Shown: positions 25,004-33,905, numbered from the stretch's first letter. The stretch: DNA of 35,929 nt from JAYEHK01 sp034659475 (GCA_034659475.1 JAYEHK010000138.1:1-35929); one strand, 5' to 3'. A program made the numbers and translations. The notes: generated by a model not told the origin, from the sequence alone.

Positions 25004-25291
25004 TTATATTTCTTCGCTCTCCACCAGTTCTTGCCAGGCATCTGCAACCTTTTCCCATTCGTCATCGTCTTCAATGTCAGCCAGGAATTCTTCGCCTTCT
25101 TCATCAAAAACCACTTTTAGGATAATCACTTCTACTTCTTCTTCTTCAACTTCTTCTTCCTCTACAGGAACTAATACACGATAGTTTTCATCCTCAATTT
25201 CCAATTCAGCAAGTAGTTCAAATTCATGCTCTACACCTTCATCGTCAACCAGAACCATGATTGGAAATTCTTCAAACATTTCCTCAGTCAT
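25004..25291 (-). CDS. yrzB: DUF1292 protein (YrzB-like)
   Basis: A 95-residue, very acidic protein. The core IMVLVDDEGVEHEFELLAELEIEDENYRVLVP is the DUF1292 pattern, and a run of Glu/Val repeats at about 43-58 is a lineage-specific expansion. Function is unknown. Its place directly behind ruvX copies the B. subtilis alaS-yrzL-yrrK-yrzB order. SD AGAGGTG precedes the ATG. Confidence 0.88.
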   Translation of the reverse strand: MTEEMFEEFPIMVLVDDEGVEHEFELLAELEIEDENYRVLVPVEEEEVEEEEVEVIILKVVFDEEGEEFLADIEDDDEWEKVADAWQELVESEEI

Positions 25292-25351
25292 CTTTACACC
25301 TCTTTCTAAAAACTAAGGACATTCTAATATTCACCTGTGTCCTTTGTCAAA

Positions 25352-25768
25352 TTACTTATTCGATAAACGATCCAAATAGCCCTGAAGAATCGTTACGGCC
25401 GCTAGTTTATCAATAACCCCTCTTCGTTTCTTTCTAGAAACATCTGCCTGCAGCAAAACTTTTTCAGACATTACTGTGCTTAACCGCTCATCCCAGTAAT
25501 CAATCGGCAGATTCGTTTTCTCCGCTATTTGATTTCCAAATCCCTCTATCTCCATTGCTTTCGGACCTACGGTTCCATTCATATTACGAGGATAGCCCAA
25601 AACAATTTTCTCTACCTCGTATTCATCACAGATTTCCTTGATCTGCTGCAGATCGTAGGATAGATTTTTACGATGCAACGTAGAGTGCCCTTGTGCCGTC
25701 CAACCCATAGGATCACAAATCGCGATCCCTATTCTTTTTTCTCCCACATCTAAGCCCATTATTCTCAT
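25352..25768 (-). CDS. ruvX: Holliday junction resolvase-like RuvX (YqgF)
   Basis: A 138-residue RNase H-fold nuclease. It has catalytic Asp7 in MGLDVGEKRIG, the GYPRNMNGT loop, YWDERLST and the C-terminal RGVIDKLAA with a further acidic residue. The family acts on RNA 5' ends/pre-16S rRNA in E. coli and on branched DNA in other studies, so the in vivo target is debated. It lies between ireB and yrzB. It starts about 95 nt after ireB, with a modest hairpin in that gap. Confidence 0.93.
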   Translation of the reverse strand: MRIMGLDVGEKRIGIAICDPMGWTAQGHSTLHRKNLSYDLQQIKEICDEYEVEKIVLGYPRNMNGTVGPKAMEIEGFGNQIAEKTNLPIDYWDERLSTVMSEKVLLQADVSRKKRRGVIDKLAAVTILQGYLDRLSNK

Positions 25769-25828
25769 TTATCTACATCCCTATACCGTTTTTGAAATAA
25801 ATTTACTACATTTAAGGTCTGATAAGAA

Positions 25829-25853
25829 ATCCCCATGTTATGCACACGGGGAT
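25829..25853 (-). terminator. Hairpin between ireB and ruvX
   Basis: ATCCCC and GGGGAT, extended by TG/CA on the inside, form an 8-bp stem with one mismatch. There is no clear T-tract, so it may be an attenuator or RNA-processing site rather than a full terminator. Confidence 0.4.
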
Positions 25854-25864
25854 AAATATAAGAC

Positions 25865-26125
25865 CTATTTAGAAAGATAAGTTTTTAACAGGACCTCCAT
25901 GATCTCATCACGATCCACTTTGCAAATCAGGTTACGCGCCTGATTATAACTGGTGACATAAGCTGGATCACCAGAAATCATATATCCCACCAGCTGATTA
26001 ATCGGATTATACCCTTTTTCCTCTAGGGCTTCATAAACAGCCGTTAAGATTGTGTGTACCTGATTATCATCATCTTTGTTCCATTTAAAACTAACGGTTC
26101 TGTGATCTTCTGGTATATGAGGCAT
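25865..26125 (-). CDS. ireB: IreB-family regulatory phosphoprotein (YrzL)
   Basis: An 86-residue member of the IreB family, a negative regulator of cephalosporin resistance and a substrate of the PASTA kinase IreK in Enterococcus. HRTVSFKW near the N-terminus carries Thr10, in the region of the phosphothreonines there. EKGYNPINQLVGYMISGDPAYVTSYNQARNLI is the family signature. It lies directly between alaS and ruvX as in B. subtilis (yrzL). Phosphorylation in this organism is inferred. Confidence 0.92.
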   Translation of the reverse strand: MPHIPEDHRTVSFKWNKDDDNQVHTILTAVYEALEEKGYNPINQLVGYMISGDPAYVTSYNQARNLICKVDRDEIMEVLLKTYLSK

Positions 26126-26180
26126 ACCAACACCTCCTCTATACCACTCTAATTCTCCACAACTTTTAAATTTCCTTTGT

Positions 26181-28829
26181 TTAAGACAGAGTTTTTTCTA
26201 CCAGTTCTCTCGCTGCATCCAGTGCTTCACCAATTTTTTCAAGGTCTTTGCCACCAGCCTGAGCCATATCAGGACGTCCCCCACCGCCGCCACCGGCTAC
26301 CCTGGCTGCAACGCTGATGGTTTTACCGGCATGGACGCCACGTTCCACAAGGTCTTTGCTTACAAAACATACCAGGGCAACTTTCTCGCCAACAGGTGCA
26401 CCCATAACAACGACAGCACTTCCCAGTTTATCCTTTAGCATTTCAGCATTTTGCCGCAATTGATTGGCATCCGTGCCATCAACCTTAGCAAATAATAACT
26501 GCGCTCCATTGTAAGTATAAGCCTGTTTAAGTACATCCTCGCTGGATGCCTTTGCAATTTGAGCTTTTAATTGTTCGATTTCTTTTTCTTTTTCTTTTAA
26601 GATTTTGTTCAGTGCATCCAAACGATGTGGAAGATCATCAGGCGTAGTACGTAGGGTCTGTGCAGCTTGTTTCAACGTATTTTCACACTGATTCAGGTAG
26701 GATAACGCATGCCTTCCGGTTAGCGCTTCAATGCGGCGCAGACCAGACCCCACACTGCCTTCACTAATGATTTTAAACAACCCAATGGTCCCTGTATTGT
26801 CTACGTGTGCACCACCACATAGTTCCATACTGTAATCAGGCATTTCCACAATACGTACTTCGTCACCGTATTTTTCACCAAAGAGCGCTGTTGCTCCCAT
26901 TTCACGAGCTTTATCCAGTGTTGTAATACGAGTTATAACTGGATACATAGCGAGAATGGATTCATTCACCATTTTTTCAATGGCAGCAATTTCTTCCTCG
27001 GTCAGGGCCTGCAAATGTGAAAAGTCAAAGCGCAGCCGTTCTGGTTCCACCAGTGATCCTTTTTGCTGGGCATGATCGCCAACAATAGTCCGCAGGGCTT
27101 TATGCAAAAGATGCGTCGCTGTATGATTTCTTGAAATGTTCATCCGACGTACCTGGTACAGTCCCATATGAATGGCTTCTCCCTGGCGCATACTCCCTGT
27201 AAGAATACCAATATGTATAATCCATCTTCCCACACGTTGAACGTCTGTAACCTCCATGGTTCCTGTTGCGCCTTTTATGATTCCGTTATCCGCAATTTGA
27301 CCACCGCTTTCAGCATAAAAGGGAGTCGACGGACTAACCAGAATGATTTCCTCATCGGCAGCAAAATCAACACATTCTTCATCCTTTATAATGCTCAGCA
27401 CTGTTGAATCATCGTAATATCTGTCATAACCGCAGAATTCTGTAGCAGGAACATCTCTCAACATCTCGGAAATGAGCTGATCCCTTGCAAATGCATTTTC
27501 ACCTTTATTAGCATTTCTTGCACGTTTTCTCTGGGCTTCCATCATGGTTTCAAAACCAGTTTTATCTACAGTAAAGCCCACTTCCTCGGCCATATCTTCG
27601 GTTAAATCAAAAGGAAAACCATAGGTGTCGTAGAGCATAAAGGCCTCATTGCCTTTAATCTCTGTCCGCTTTTCAGCCTTTGCTGCTGTAATCATATCTT
27701 CTACTTTTTTAACTCCTTCTTTCAGGGTTACAAAGAAACGTTCTTCCTCCAGTTTAATAACCTCTTTGACAAATTCCTTTTTCTCACTGAGATTAGGATA
27801 GGCTTCTTTCATGAGCTCGCAAACCACATCAACCGTTGTATATAAAAACGGCTTCTCAATCCCCAGGAACTGGCCGAAGCGAACAGCTCTTCGAAGAATT
27901 CTGCGTAAGACATAGCCTCTTCCATCATTAGATGGTAAAACACCATCCGCGATTAAGAATGTACACGCCCTGCTGTGGTCTGCAATAACACGGAAAGGGA
28001 AACCAGCTTCTCCGTAGTCATAACTGCGTCCTGTCAGGGTTTCAATATATTTCATTATCGGAACAAATAAATCCGTATCGAAATTGCTCTCTACTCCCTG
28101 CAAGAGCGAGGTTAATCTTTCCAATCCCATTCCTGTATCAATGGAAGGCCTGGGTAGGGGAGTCATTTTACCATTTTCATCACGGTTATACTGCATGAAC
28201 ACCAGATTCCAGATTTCCAACCAGCGATCACAATCACAAACCCCCAGCGCACAATCCGGACCACAGGCATAGGCTTCTCCCCGATCATAGTGTATCTCAC
28301 TGCATGGGCCACAGGGTCCGGTGTCACCCATACTCCAGAAGTTATCTTTTTCACCCAGACGAATAATCCGTTCGGGGTTAACGTCTGTAATGGTCCGCCA
28401 CAATTCATCAGCCTGATCATCATCTGTATAGATGGTAACCCACAGACGTTCTTTGGGCAGTTTGACAACCTCGGTCAGATATTCCCAGGCATTGCGAATG
28501 GCATCTTCCTTAAAGTAATCTCCGAACGAAAAGTTTCCCAGCATTTCAAAAAAGGTATGATGACGGGGTGTTCTACCTACCGTGTCTAAATCATTATGTT
28601 TTCCACCTGCTCGAACACACTTCTGGGATGTCGTCGCCCGTAAGTAATTTCGTTTATCAATTCCCAGGAAAACATCCTTAAACTGGTTCATCCCTGCATT
28701 CGTAAACAGCAGTGTTGGATCATTCACTGGTACAAGGGAAGAACTCTCTACTGCCGTGTGTTGTTTATCCTCAAAGTACTGTAAAAAGCTCTTTCTTACT
28801 TCACTACTTGTCCACACGATTCTGGCCAC
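26181..28829 (-). CDS. alaS: Alanyl-tRNA synthetase
   Basis: Charges tRNA-Ala. The 882 residues cover the full enzyme: class II core (GMNQFKD, RAGGKHNDLDTVGRTPRHHTFFEMLGNFSFGDYF), the editing domain with HTATHLLHKAL and CGGAHVDNTG, and a C-terminal DHHA1 domain with the glycine-rich GGGGGGRPDMAQAGG. The start is GTG at 28829. Only about 60 nt separate it from the upstream AI-2E gene, too little for a T-box leader, so it is not regulated that way here. It heads the conserved alaS-ireB-ruvX-yrzB block. Confidence 0.97.
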   Translation of the reverse strand: MARIVWTSSEVRKSFLQYFEDKQHTAVESSSLVPVNDPTLLFTNAGMNQFKDVFLGIDKRNYLRATTSQKCVRAGGKHNDLDTVGRTPRHHTFFEMLGNFSFGDYFKEDAIRNAWEYLTEVVKLPKERLWVTIYTDDDQADELWRTITDVNPERIIRLGEKDNFWSMGDTGPCGPCSEIHYDRGEAYACGPDCALGVCDCDRWLEIWNLVFMQYNRDENGKMTPLPRPSIDTGMGLERLTSLLQGVESNFDTDLFVPIMKYIETLTGRSYDYGEAGFPFRVIADHSRACTFLIADGVLPSNDGRGYVLRRILRRAVRFGQFLGIEKPFLYTTVDVVCELMKEAYPNLSEKKEFVKEVIKLEEERFFVTLKEGVKKVEDMITAAKAEKRTEIKGNEAFMLYDTYGFPFDLTEDMAEEVGFTVDKTGFETMMEAQRKRARNANKGENAFARDQLISEMLRDVPATEFCGYDRYYDDSTVLSIIKDEECVDFAADEEIILVSPSTPFYAESGGQIADNGIIKGATGTMEVTDVQRVGRWIIHIGILTGSMRQGEAIHMGLYQVRRMNISRNHTATHLLHKALRTIVGDHAQQKGSLVEPERLRFDFSHLQALTEEEIAAIEKMVNESILAMYPVITRITTLDKAREMGATALFGEKYGDEVRIVEMPDYSMELCGGAHVDNTGTIGLFKIISEGSVGSGLRRIEALTGRHALSYLNQCENTLKQAAQTLRTTPDDLPHRLDALNKILKEKEKEIEQLKAQIAKASSEDVLKQAYTYNGAQLLFAKVDGTDANQLRQNAEMLKDKLGSAVVVMGAPVGEKVALVCFVSKDLVERGVHAGKTISVAARVAGGGGGGRPDMAQAGGKDLEKIGEALDAARELVEKTLS

Positions 28830-28888
28830 CTCTTTCCTAAATATACTACTCTATTTTCTTTTATCTACCCGGCGATGTCAATAAAAGC

Positions 28889-29911
28889 CTATTGTTCTAT
28901 TAGTTTTAAATAAGCAAAGGACAGAATGATTTTCAAAGCGGCGGTGATAGGAACAGCAAAAAGCATCCCCCAGATCCCTAAGATTTTGCCGCCGGCCAGT
29001 AAAGCAAAAACAATCAGAAGGGGATGCATCCCCAGGCGGTCACCAATGATCTTGGGGGTAATAATGTTGGATTCCAACTGCTGGATAACCAGTATGGAAA
29101 GTGTCATATAGATGGCAGACTTAGAGGATTGTGAAAATGCCAGTGCAACTGCCGGTATTCCGCCGAGAAAGGGGCCAAAATAAGGAATCAGGTTGGTGAT
29201 CCCGGCGATAATGCCTATCAATAATGCAAATTTAATCCCAATGATCAGTGCAGCAACACCCGTTAAAATCCCCACAATAAATAAGACCAGCATATGTCCT
29301 TTAAAGAATTCAACCAGTACACGGTCGATATCCGTTGCGATCAGAGTTAAATCAGAACGAATAGATGGGGAAAGTATTTTTAAAAAGGCATCTCGAATCT
29401 CTTCCCAATCCTTTAAGATATAAAATGCTAGGATGGGAGCAAAGATAACAATTAAAATCTTGCTCAAAAAGATATAAACTCCTGAAACAAAGCCTTTTAG
29501 TCCCTTATATAGATAGTCTTCTATCTTAGCAGTATTCTCCTGAACTATAGCATCCAGTTTCCCAGGAAGATTCACTCCATCCATTTGTTCAGCGATCCTC
29601 TGGGCCTGATCCGCATAAGCAGGAAACATTTCTCCTACATCTCCCAGTTGTTTTGCCAAATCTGGAATCGCAAACCACAGAATTGTAGCTATAGATCCTA
29701 AAAACACAAGATAAACGGCAGCAATAGCCCACACCCGTTTTAGGCCACGATTTTCAAAAAATCTCACCGGACGATAAAGGAAATAGGCTACCAATCCACC
29801 AATCAGGAAACTCAGCACAACGTCCCGTACCACATACAAAAAATAAACGGTGCCTGCCAGCACCACAAAAAACAATATATAACGGATCACCTTTGCTCGT
29901 AACGAACCCAT
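28889..29911 (-). CDS. AI-2E family transporter (YrrI-like)
   Basis: A 340-residue polytopic membrane protein of the AI-2E/UPF0118 family. It has the N-terminal hydrophobic pair (11-50), a soluble region at about 85-150, and the C-terminal block GITNLIPYFGPFLGGIPA followed by VIQQLESNIITPKIIGDRLGMHPL, the family signature. Members include quorum-signal exporters and Na+(Li+)/H+ antiporters, so the substrate is open. B. subtilis has yrrI just upstream of alaS, the same arrangement. Confidence 0.92.
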   Translation of the reverse strand: MGSLRAKVIRYILFFVVLAGTVYFLYVVRDVVLSFLIGGLVAYFLYRPVRFFENRGLKRVWAIAAVYLVFLGSIATILWFAIPDLAKQLGDVGEMFPAYADQAQRIAEQMDGVNLPGKLDAIVQENTAKIEDYLYKGLKGFVSGVYIFLSKILIVIFAPILAFYILKDWEEIRDAFLKILSPSIRSDLTLIATDIDRVLVEFFKGHMLVLFIVGILTGVAALIIGIKFALLIGIIAGITNLIPYFGPFLGGIPAVALAFSQSSKSAIYMTLSILVIQQLESNIITPKIIGDRLGMHPLLIVFALLAGGKILGIWGMLFAVPITAALKIILSFAYLKLIEQ

Positions 29912-29972
29912 TCATGCACTCCTGTCTTTACGTTTATCTCTTCACCATGAGCATGATGAAATTTGCAATGTA

Positions 29973-30310
29973 AATTTAATTAGTAAGAAAATAGGATCCG
30001 AAAACGCTGATGATCGCTGATTACCGCTGATTTACGCTGTTCTTTTTTTAATATTTTAAACAGCGGTAATCAGCGTGAATCTGCATCCTATTTAAACGAC
30101 CAGAGGGAGTATCAGTGGTACCCGTAGGGTGCGTTTAAATCGTTCCCTTCCCCTAGTTGCCCGCTGATTTTCATCAGTAGTTGCCGTGTACTCATTGAGT
30201 ATGGTCTGCGGACATGGGTGGTTCCCCTGCAAATAGTAATAATGGAGGAGGTTGAGTTTATAAGTACCCATTGGATGAAATATTGTTCAAGCAGTCTCCA
30301 CTGTGTTACC
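29973..30310 (-). repeat. Dispersed intergenic element, copy D (3' of the zinc-ribbon gene)
   Basis: The most complete copy; it fills nearly all of the 415-nt gap between the zinc-ribbon and AI-2E genes. On the minus strand it runs GGAGACTGCTTG, CCAATGGGTACTTATA, GCAGGGGAACC, CAACTACTGATGAAAATCAG, an insert, the CGCTGAT tandem hairpin (30020-30075) and CCTATTTTCTTACTAATTAA. It starts 17 nt after the zinc-ribbon stop. A 66-codon open frame at 30112-30312 lies wholly inside the repeat and has no protein-like character, so it is not called. Confidence 0.78.
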
Positions 30311-30326
30311 AAATTTGTATTGCCAT

Positions 30327-30503
30327 TTATAGAATCTGCGAACCTGAATCGGTAGCAATCAGGCTTCCATCTTCCGCAACTTCATATAGATTTACCATAC
30401 CACGTGAATAATTGAATTCCAGGAAACAGTTCCAGCAATAATACTGTTCATTCCCTACTCTACCTACCTGTAAACCACCGCATACCGGACATTTATATGT
30501 CAT
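30327..30503 (-). CDS. Small zinc-ribbon protein
   Basis: A 58-residue protein starting MTYKCPVCGGLQ and continuing YYCWNCFLEF, giving a CxxC-CxxC zinc ribbon within the first 30 residues. The ATG at 30503 has GGGAG 8 nt upstream and is preferred over a GTG three codons earlier. It overlaps nothing and starts just after the PRC-barrel stop, so the two are likely co-expressed. No specific function can be given; single zinc ribbons of this kind bind nucleic acid or protein partners. Confidence 0.75.
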   Translation of the reverse strand: MTYKCPVCGGLQVGRVGNEQYYCWNCFLEFNYSRGMVNLYEVAEDGSLIATDSGSQIL

Positions 30504-30504
30504 T

Positions 30505-30984
30505 CTAATCACTCCCTTCTTGATTGACCATCACATTCACATCACTCGCCCATCGGATCTGTTCCAGCGGAATGGCTATACGACCATCCAACCAATCGCG
30601 GATCGCACCAGACGAAACTTCGATGGATTGAACGCTTTTTTCCTCGGTGTCTAATATAAAATCACTCACCGTGCCTAATTCCCTGCCCTCCGGGCTATAA
30701 ACACAATCCCCCAGTTTTTTTTCATATACTGTTAATTCTTCCCCATGTGCATAGGATTTCATACTTTCAGCCTCCCAGATCATGACGGCTTCTTTAGTCA
30801 TATAGAAATCGTCTCTGAAAATCATGACCTGTTTCCCTTCATTTAGATTAACAACAATATATAGAAGACAATAATTATCCCCGATAACCGCTTTATCCAC
30901 CCGACCAACCGTTTCAACGGAAACCTCCAACAAAACCGGCAGGTTTTTAATATTCCGCAACTTCACACACAATAACCCCTTCAT
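30505..30984 (-). CDS. PRC-barrel domain protein (YrrD-like)
   Basis: A 159-residue protein with two PRC-barrel-like units: about 8-75 (NLPVLLEVSVETVGRVDKAVI) and 90-150 (GDCVYSPEGRELGTVSDFILDTEE...IPLEQIRW). It corresponds to B. subtilis yrrD, found between mnmA and the alaS region there as well. PRC barrels bind proteins or RNA; no enzymatic residues are seen. The start is uncertain because the ATG lacks a good SD; a GTG six codons on is possible. Confidence 0.8.
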   Translation of the reverse strand: MKGLLCVKLRNIKNLPVLLEVSVETVGRVDKAVIGDNYCLLYIVVNLNEGKQVMIFRDDFYMTKEAVMIWEAESMKSYAHGEELTVYEKKLGDCVYSPEGRELGTVSDFILDTEEKSVQSIEVSSGAIRDWLDGRIAIPLEQIRWASDVNVMVNQEGSD

Positions 30985-31028
30985 CCATTATTACAATCAT
31001 ATTTTCCCCCCCACTTCAAAAACAATTC

Positions 31029-31085
31029 AAAAACAGAGACGGTTTCTGAATACTGACTCTACATTCAGAAACCGTCCCTGTTTTT
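31029..31085 (-). terminator. GGGACGG-family inverted repeat acting as a terminator-like hairpin
   Basis: Arms 31029-31051 and 31063-31085 pair over 23 nt with one mismatch and contain GAGACGG/CCGTCCC. On the minus strand the hairpin ends in TTTTTG. It lies between mnmA and the PRC-barrel gene. The core is shared with the repeat at 33906-34010. Confidence 0.7.
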
Positions 31086-31091
31086 AATAAT

Positions 31092-31426
31092 GTTTAATTA
31101 AAAAATAGGTTGAGTATAAGCGGAATTATTAGTTGGACAGTTGGAACGTTGAAGTGGGTTAATAAGAAAATAGCCTTTTAATAGACGCGGACCTCGCGGA
31201 CCTATTGGACTTACGCAGACCTTTTTGGTGAGTCTCGGAGACTGGTCTGCTGACTCATTTTAAGAAAAAAATCATATGCCCTCACTCAGCACCGATCCAA
31301 GTCGTACGTAAAACATGAGACCGGACGCAAGCGTTCTTAAGCCTTCAGCCCCTGGCATCACATTACACCTAACACTTTTACCTATTTTCATCCGTGGTTG
31401 TGGCCTGCGGCTATGGGGGCATGAAA
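31092..31426 (-). repeat. Dispersed intergenic element, copy E (abuts the mnmA stop)
   Basis: Minus-strand blocks: CCGCAGGCCACAACCAC, GATGAAAATAGG, an unrelated insert of about 150 nt, GGTCTGCGTAAGTC, CGCGGACC-type tandem units and GGCTATTTTCTTATTAA. A second edge-like AAAAAATAGGTTGAG lies at 31098, suggesting a nested or duplicated end. The block begins right at the mnmA stop. Together with the hairpin above it fills the 442-nt gap. Confidence 0.72.
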
Positions 31427-32446
31427 CTATTTGAATATGGTAGCGCCTCCCAATACGTAATCATTCTGGTAAAAAACAACGGCCTGTCCCGGGGTTATGG
31501 CTCTTTGGGGTTCATCAAAAACAACCTTCAGTTTCCCCTGTTCAAAGGGTGTAACTGTTGCCCACGTGGGTTTGGCAGCATATCTGATTTTGGCCTGTAC
31601 GCGGATAGGTTCATTAATTTGTGATTCCAGAATATAGTTTATATCGTTTGCAAACAATGTATCTTTGAATAGCTCTTCATTATCGCCTAACAGCACGGTG
31701 TTGTTATGTATATCCATATCCAGAACATACAAAGGCCTTCCACCGCTTATGCCCAGTCCTTTACGCTGTCCAATGGTATAGAAAGGCACTCCTTTATGCA
31801 TTCCCAGGACTTTCTCTTCTTGATCTATGAATTCCCCTTTACGTGCCTTCACGCGCGGCAAAATAAATTCGCGGTAATCATTGGCAATAAAGCAGATCTC
31901 CTGGCTTTCTTTCAGCTCCTCTTTTACAATTCCTTTGCTCATAGCAAAGTCTTTCACTTCTTCTTTGGTCCAGTTTCCAAGCGGAAAAATCACCCGTGCC
32001 AGCTGCTGTTGCGTGAGACCATAGAGAAAATAACTCTGATCCTTTTTAAGGTCAATTCCCTTCTTTAAGAGGTAACGATCTCTCAAGGCGTCATATTCAA
32101 CCTGAACAAAGTGTCCGGTGGCAATTTTCTCACATCCACTTTGCAAAGCCTGTTCAAGCAAAATTCCAAATTTTATATAGTTATTGCAAGCCACACAGGG
32201 ATTGGGGGTTTTAGCACTTTCATAAGATTTGCAGAAAGGCTCTATTACCTTTTCATTAAAGGCATCTCTAAGATCAACAATTCTGTGCTCAATACCCAGC
32301 TCCTTCGCAGCTCTGGCAGCCTTCTCCCCTATGGAATCATCCCAATTTATCATGGTTAAGCCCATCAATTCATAGCCCTGTTCCTTCAACAAATGGGCTG
32401 TAATGGTACTGTCAACCCCACCACTCATCAATACAGCTACTTTCAA
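31427..32446 (-). CDS. mnmA: tRNA-specific 2-thiouridylase MnmA
   Basis: Adds sulfur to U34 of Lys, Glu and Gln tRNAs. 339 residues with the PP-loop SGGVDS at 8-13, the catalytic pair Cys84 (NPCVACN) and Cys185 (SQEICF), and KKDQSYFLYGL and YTIGQRKGLGISGG. The start is TTG at 32446 behind AAAGGTGAT. It is slightly shorter than average because the segment after GLTMINWDD is compact. In B. subtilis the sulfur donor iscS (yrvO) and cymR lie directly upstream. Here the divergent rarA is next, so the persulfide donor must be encoded elsewhere. Confidence 0.95.
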   Translation of the reverse strand: MKVAVLMSGGVDSTITAHLLKEQGYELMGLTMINWDDSIGEKAARAAKELGIEHRIVDLRDAFNEKVIEPFCKSYESAKTPNPCVACNNYIKFGILLEQALQSGCEKIATGHFVQVEYDALRDRYLLKKGIDLKKDQSYFLYGLTQQQLARVIFPLGNWTKEEVKDFAMSKGIVKEELKESQEICFIANDYREFILPRVKARKGEFIDQEEKVLGMHKGVPFYTIGQRKGLGISGGRPLYVLDMDIHNNTVLLGDNEELFKDTLFANDINYILESQINEPIRVQAKIRYAAKPTWATVTPFEQGKLKVVFDEPQRAITPGQAVVFYQNDYVLGGATIFK

Positions 32447-32481
32447 AATCTATCACCTTTTCAATCAATCTAATTTTCATA

Positions 32482-32510
32482 TATATACCATCTATTTGAC
32501 TTATGAGCAA
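32482..32510 (-). promoter_or_regulatory. Promoter of mnmA
   Basis: On the minus strand TTGCTC, a 17-nt spacer and TATATA form a sigma-A-type promoter 35 nt before the TTG start. The -35 is imperfect. Confidence 0.5.
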
Positions 32511-32529
32511 GTCTTCCCTTATTCTATCC

Positions 32530-32558
32530 TTGGCATAATCGTACAAACGTTCTATAAT
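32530..32558 (+). promoter_or_regulatory. Promoter of rarA
   Basis: TTGGCA (32530-32535), a 17-nt spacer and a perfect TATAAT (32553-32558) lie 15 nt before the rarA SD. It is divergent from the mnmA promoter. Confidence 0.75.
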
Positions 32559-32584
32559 AACAGCAGATGAATGGAGGGATTTCT

Positions 32585-33901
32585 TTGGATTTGTTTAGCC
32601 TTAGTGTGCAGCAACAAAAAGAAAATAATGCCCCACTGGCCTGGAGAATGAGACCCCAAACCCTGGCTGAAGTGTGGGGACAGGAACATATCACCGGCAA
32701 GGATACCCCGCTCAGAAGATCGATAGAAAAAGATCAGCTTCATTCCTTTGTTCTATATGGTCCTCCAGGAACAGGGAAAACAAGTATTGCCCGAATTATA
32801 GCCGGAGAAAGCAAAGCACAGTTCGAATATGTCAAAGCCGTTACTGCAGGCGTAAGTGAGATTCGCAAGATAGCCGCCGATGCAGCAGATCGATTAAACT
32901 TCTACCAGCAGCGAACGATTTTATTCGTAGATGAAATTCACCGTTTTAACAAAGGACAACAGGATGTACTTCTTCCTTTTGTTGAAGATGGAACCCTGAT
33001 TTTAATTGGTGCAACCACTGAAAACCCTCTTTACGAATTGAATAACGCGCTTTTGTCTCGTATGAAGCTCTATGTTATGGAACCTCTTAACATGCAAAGC
33101 TTACAAACGATTATCCAACACGCTCTCAATAACAAAGAACGCGGCCTGGGAAATCAAGTAATTGATATAAACCAAGAAAGTATAGACGTGATTGTGCAGG
33201 CAGCGCAGGGTGATGCCAGAATGGCTCTAAATATTGTGGATACCCTGGTAAACTCCTATGGTGAAAAAGAAGGGTTGAAAATTACAACTGATCTGGTACA
33301 GAAGGTTACCGGAAAGTTACTCCTTAAATACGATCGTGCGGGGGACTCTCATTACGATACCATCTCTGCCTTTATCAAAAGTATTCGCGGTTCAGACCCG
33401 AATGCCGCCCTGTACTGGTTAGCGGTTATGTTGGAAGCAGGAGAAGATCCAAAATTTATCGCCCGCAGGCTCATCGTTCATGCAGCGGAAGATGTTGGAT
33501 TAGCGGATCCCTTTGCTTTAATCATGGCCAACGGAGCAGCTGACGCATTAAACTATGTAGGACTTCCCGAGGCTCGAATCCCCCTGGCAGAAGCTACAAT
33601 TTATCTGTGTACAGCACCGAAAAGCAACAGCAGCGAAGCCGCCATTGATCGTGCACTATCGGTGGTTCGTAAACAAAACAAAATTACCGTCCCGCCCCAC
33701 ATTGCTGATGCTCACCATGCCAAAGCAGAAGCCCTGCTGGGAAAAGGCCAGAATTATAAATATCCGCATGATTTCGGTGGTTACGTTGAGCAAAAATATC
33801 TTCCGGATCACCTGCAGGGATTGCAGGTCTATACCCCCGGCAAAAACGGCTATGAAACCAAAATTCAATCCTTTATGGACAAACTGCCTCGGAGAAAATG
33901 A
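32585..33901 (+). CDS. rarA: Replication-associated recombination AAA+ ATPase RarA (MgsA/YrvN)
   Basis: Clamp-loader-related AAA+ protein acting at stalled forks. I start at TTG 32585 (MDLFSLSVQ...), which has GGAGGG 6 nt upstream and gives the usual MDLF N-terminus, 438 residues. An ATG six codons earlier lies before the SD. It shows ERMRP-like AWRMRPQTLAEVWGQEHI, Walker A GPPGTGKTS, Walker B ILFVDEIHRFNKGQQD, sensor IGATTENP and the C-terminal block AIDRALSVVRKQ...YKYPHDFGGYVEQKYLPD. Its stop codon TGA is the first part of the repeat that follows. Confidence 0.95.
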   Translation: MDLFSLSVQQQKENNAPLAWRMRPQTLAEVWGQEHITGKDTPLRRSIEKDQLHSFVLYGPPGTGKTSIARIIAGESKAQFEYVKAVTAGVSEIRKIAADAADRLNFYQQRTILFVDEIHRFNKGQQDVLLPFVEDGTLILIGATTENPLYELNNALLSRMKLYVMEPLNMQSLQTIIQHALNNKERGLGNQVIDINQESIDVIVQAAQGDARMALNIVDTLVNSYGEKEGLKITTDLVQKVTGKLLLKYDRAGDSHYDTISAFIKSIRGSDPNAALYWLAVMLEAGEDPKFIARRLIVHAAEDVGLADPFALIMANGAADALNYVGLPEARIPLAEATIYLCTAPKSNSSEAAIDRALSVVRKQNKITVPPHIADAHHAKAEALLGKGQNYKYPHDFGGYVEQKYLPDHLQGLQVYTPGKNGYETKIQSFMDKLPRRK

Positions 33902-33905
33902 CACA

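Noticed and set aside
24897..25184. Ser/Thr-rich plus-strand open frame opposite yrzB
   Set aside because: Low-complexity mirror of the Glu-rich DUF1292 coding sequence, with no start signals.
28830..28888. T-box leader before alaS
   Set aside because: Only about 60 nt separate alaS from the upstream gene, with no specifier stem or T-box motif visible.
30112..30312. 66-codon open frame on the minus strand
   Set aside because: Entirely within repeat copy D, no SD and no recognisable domain.
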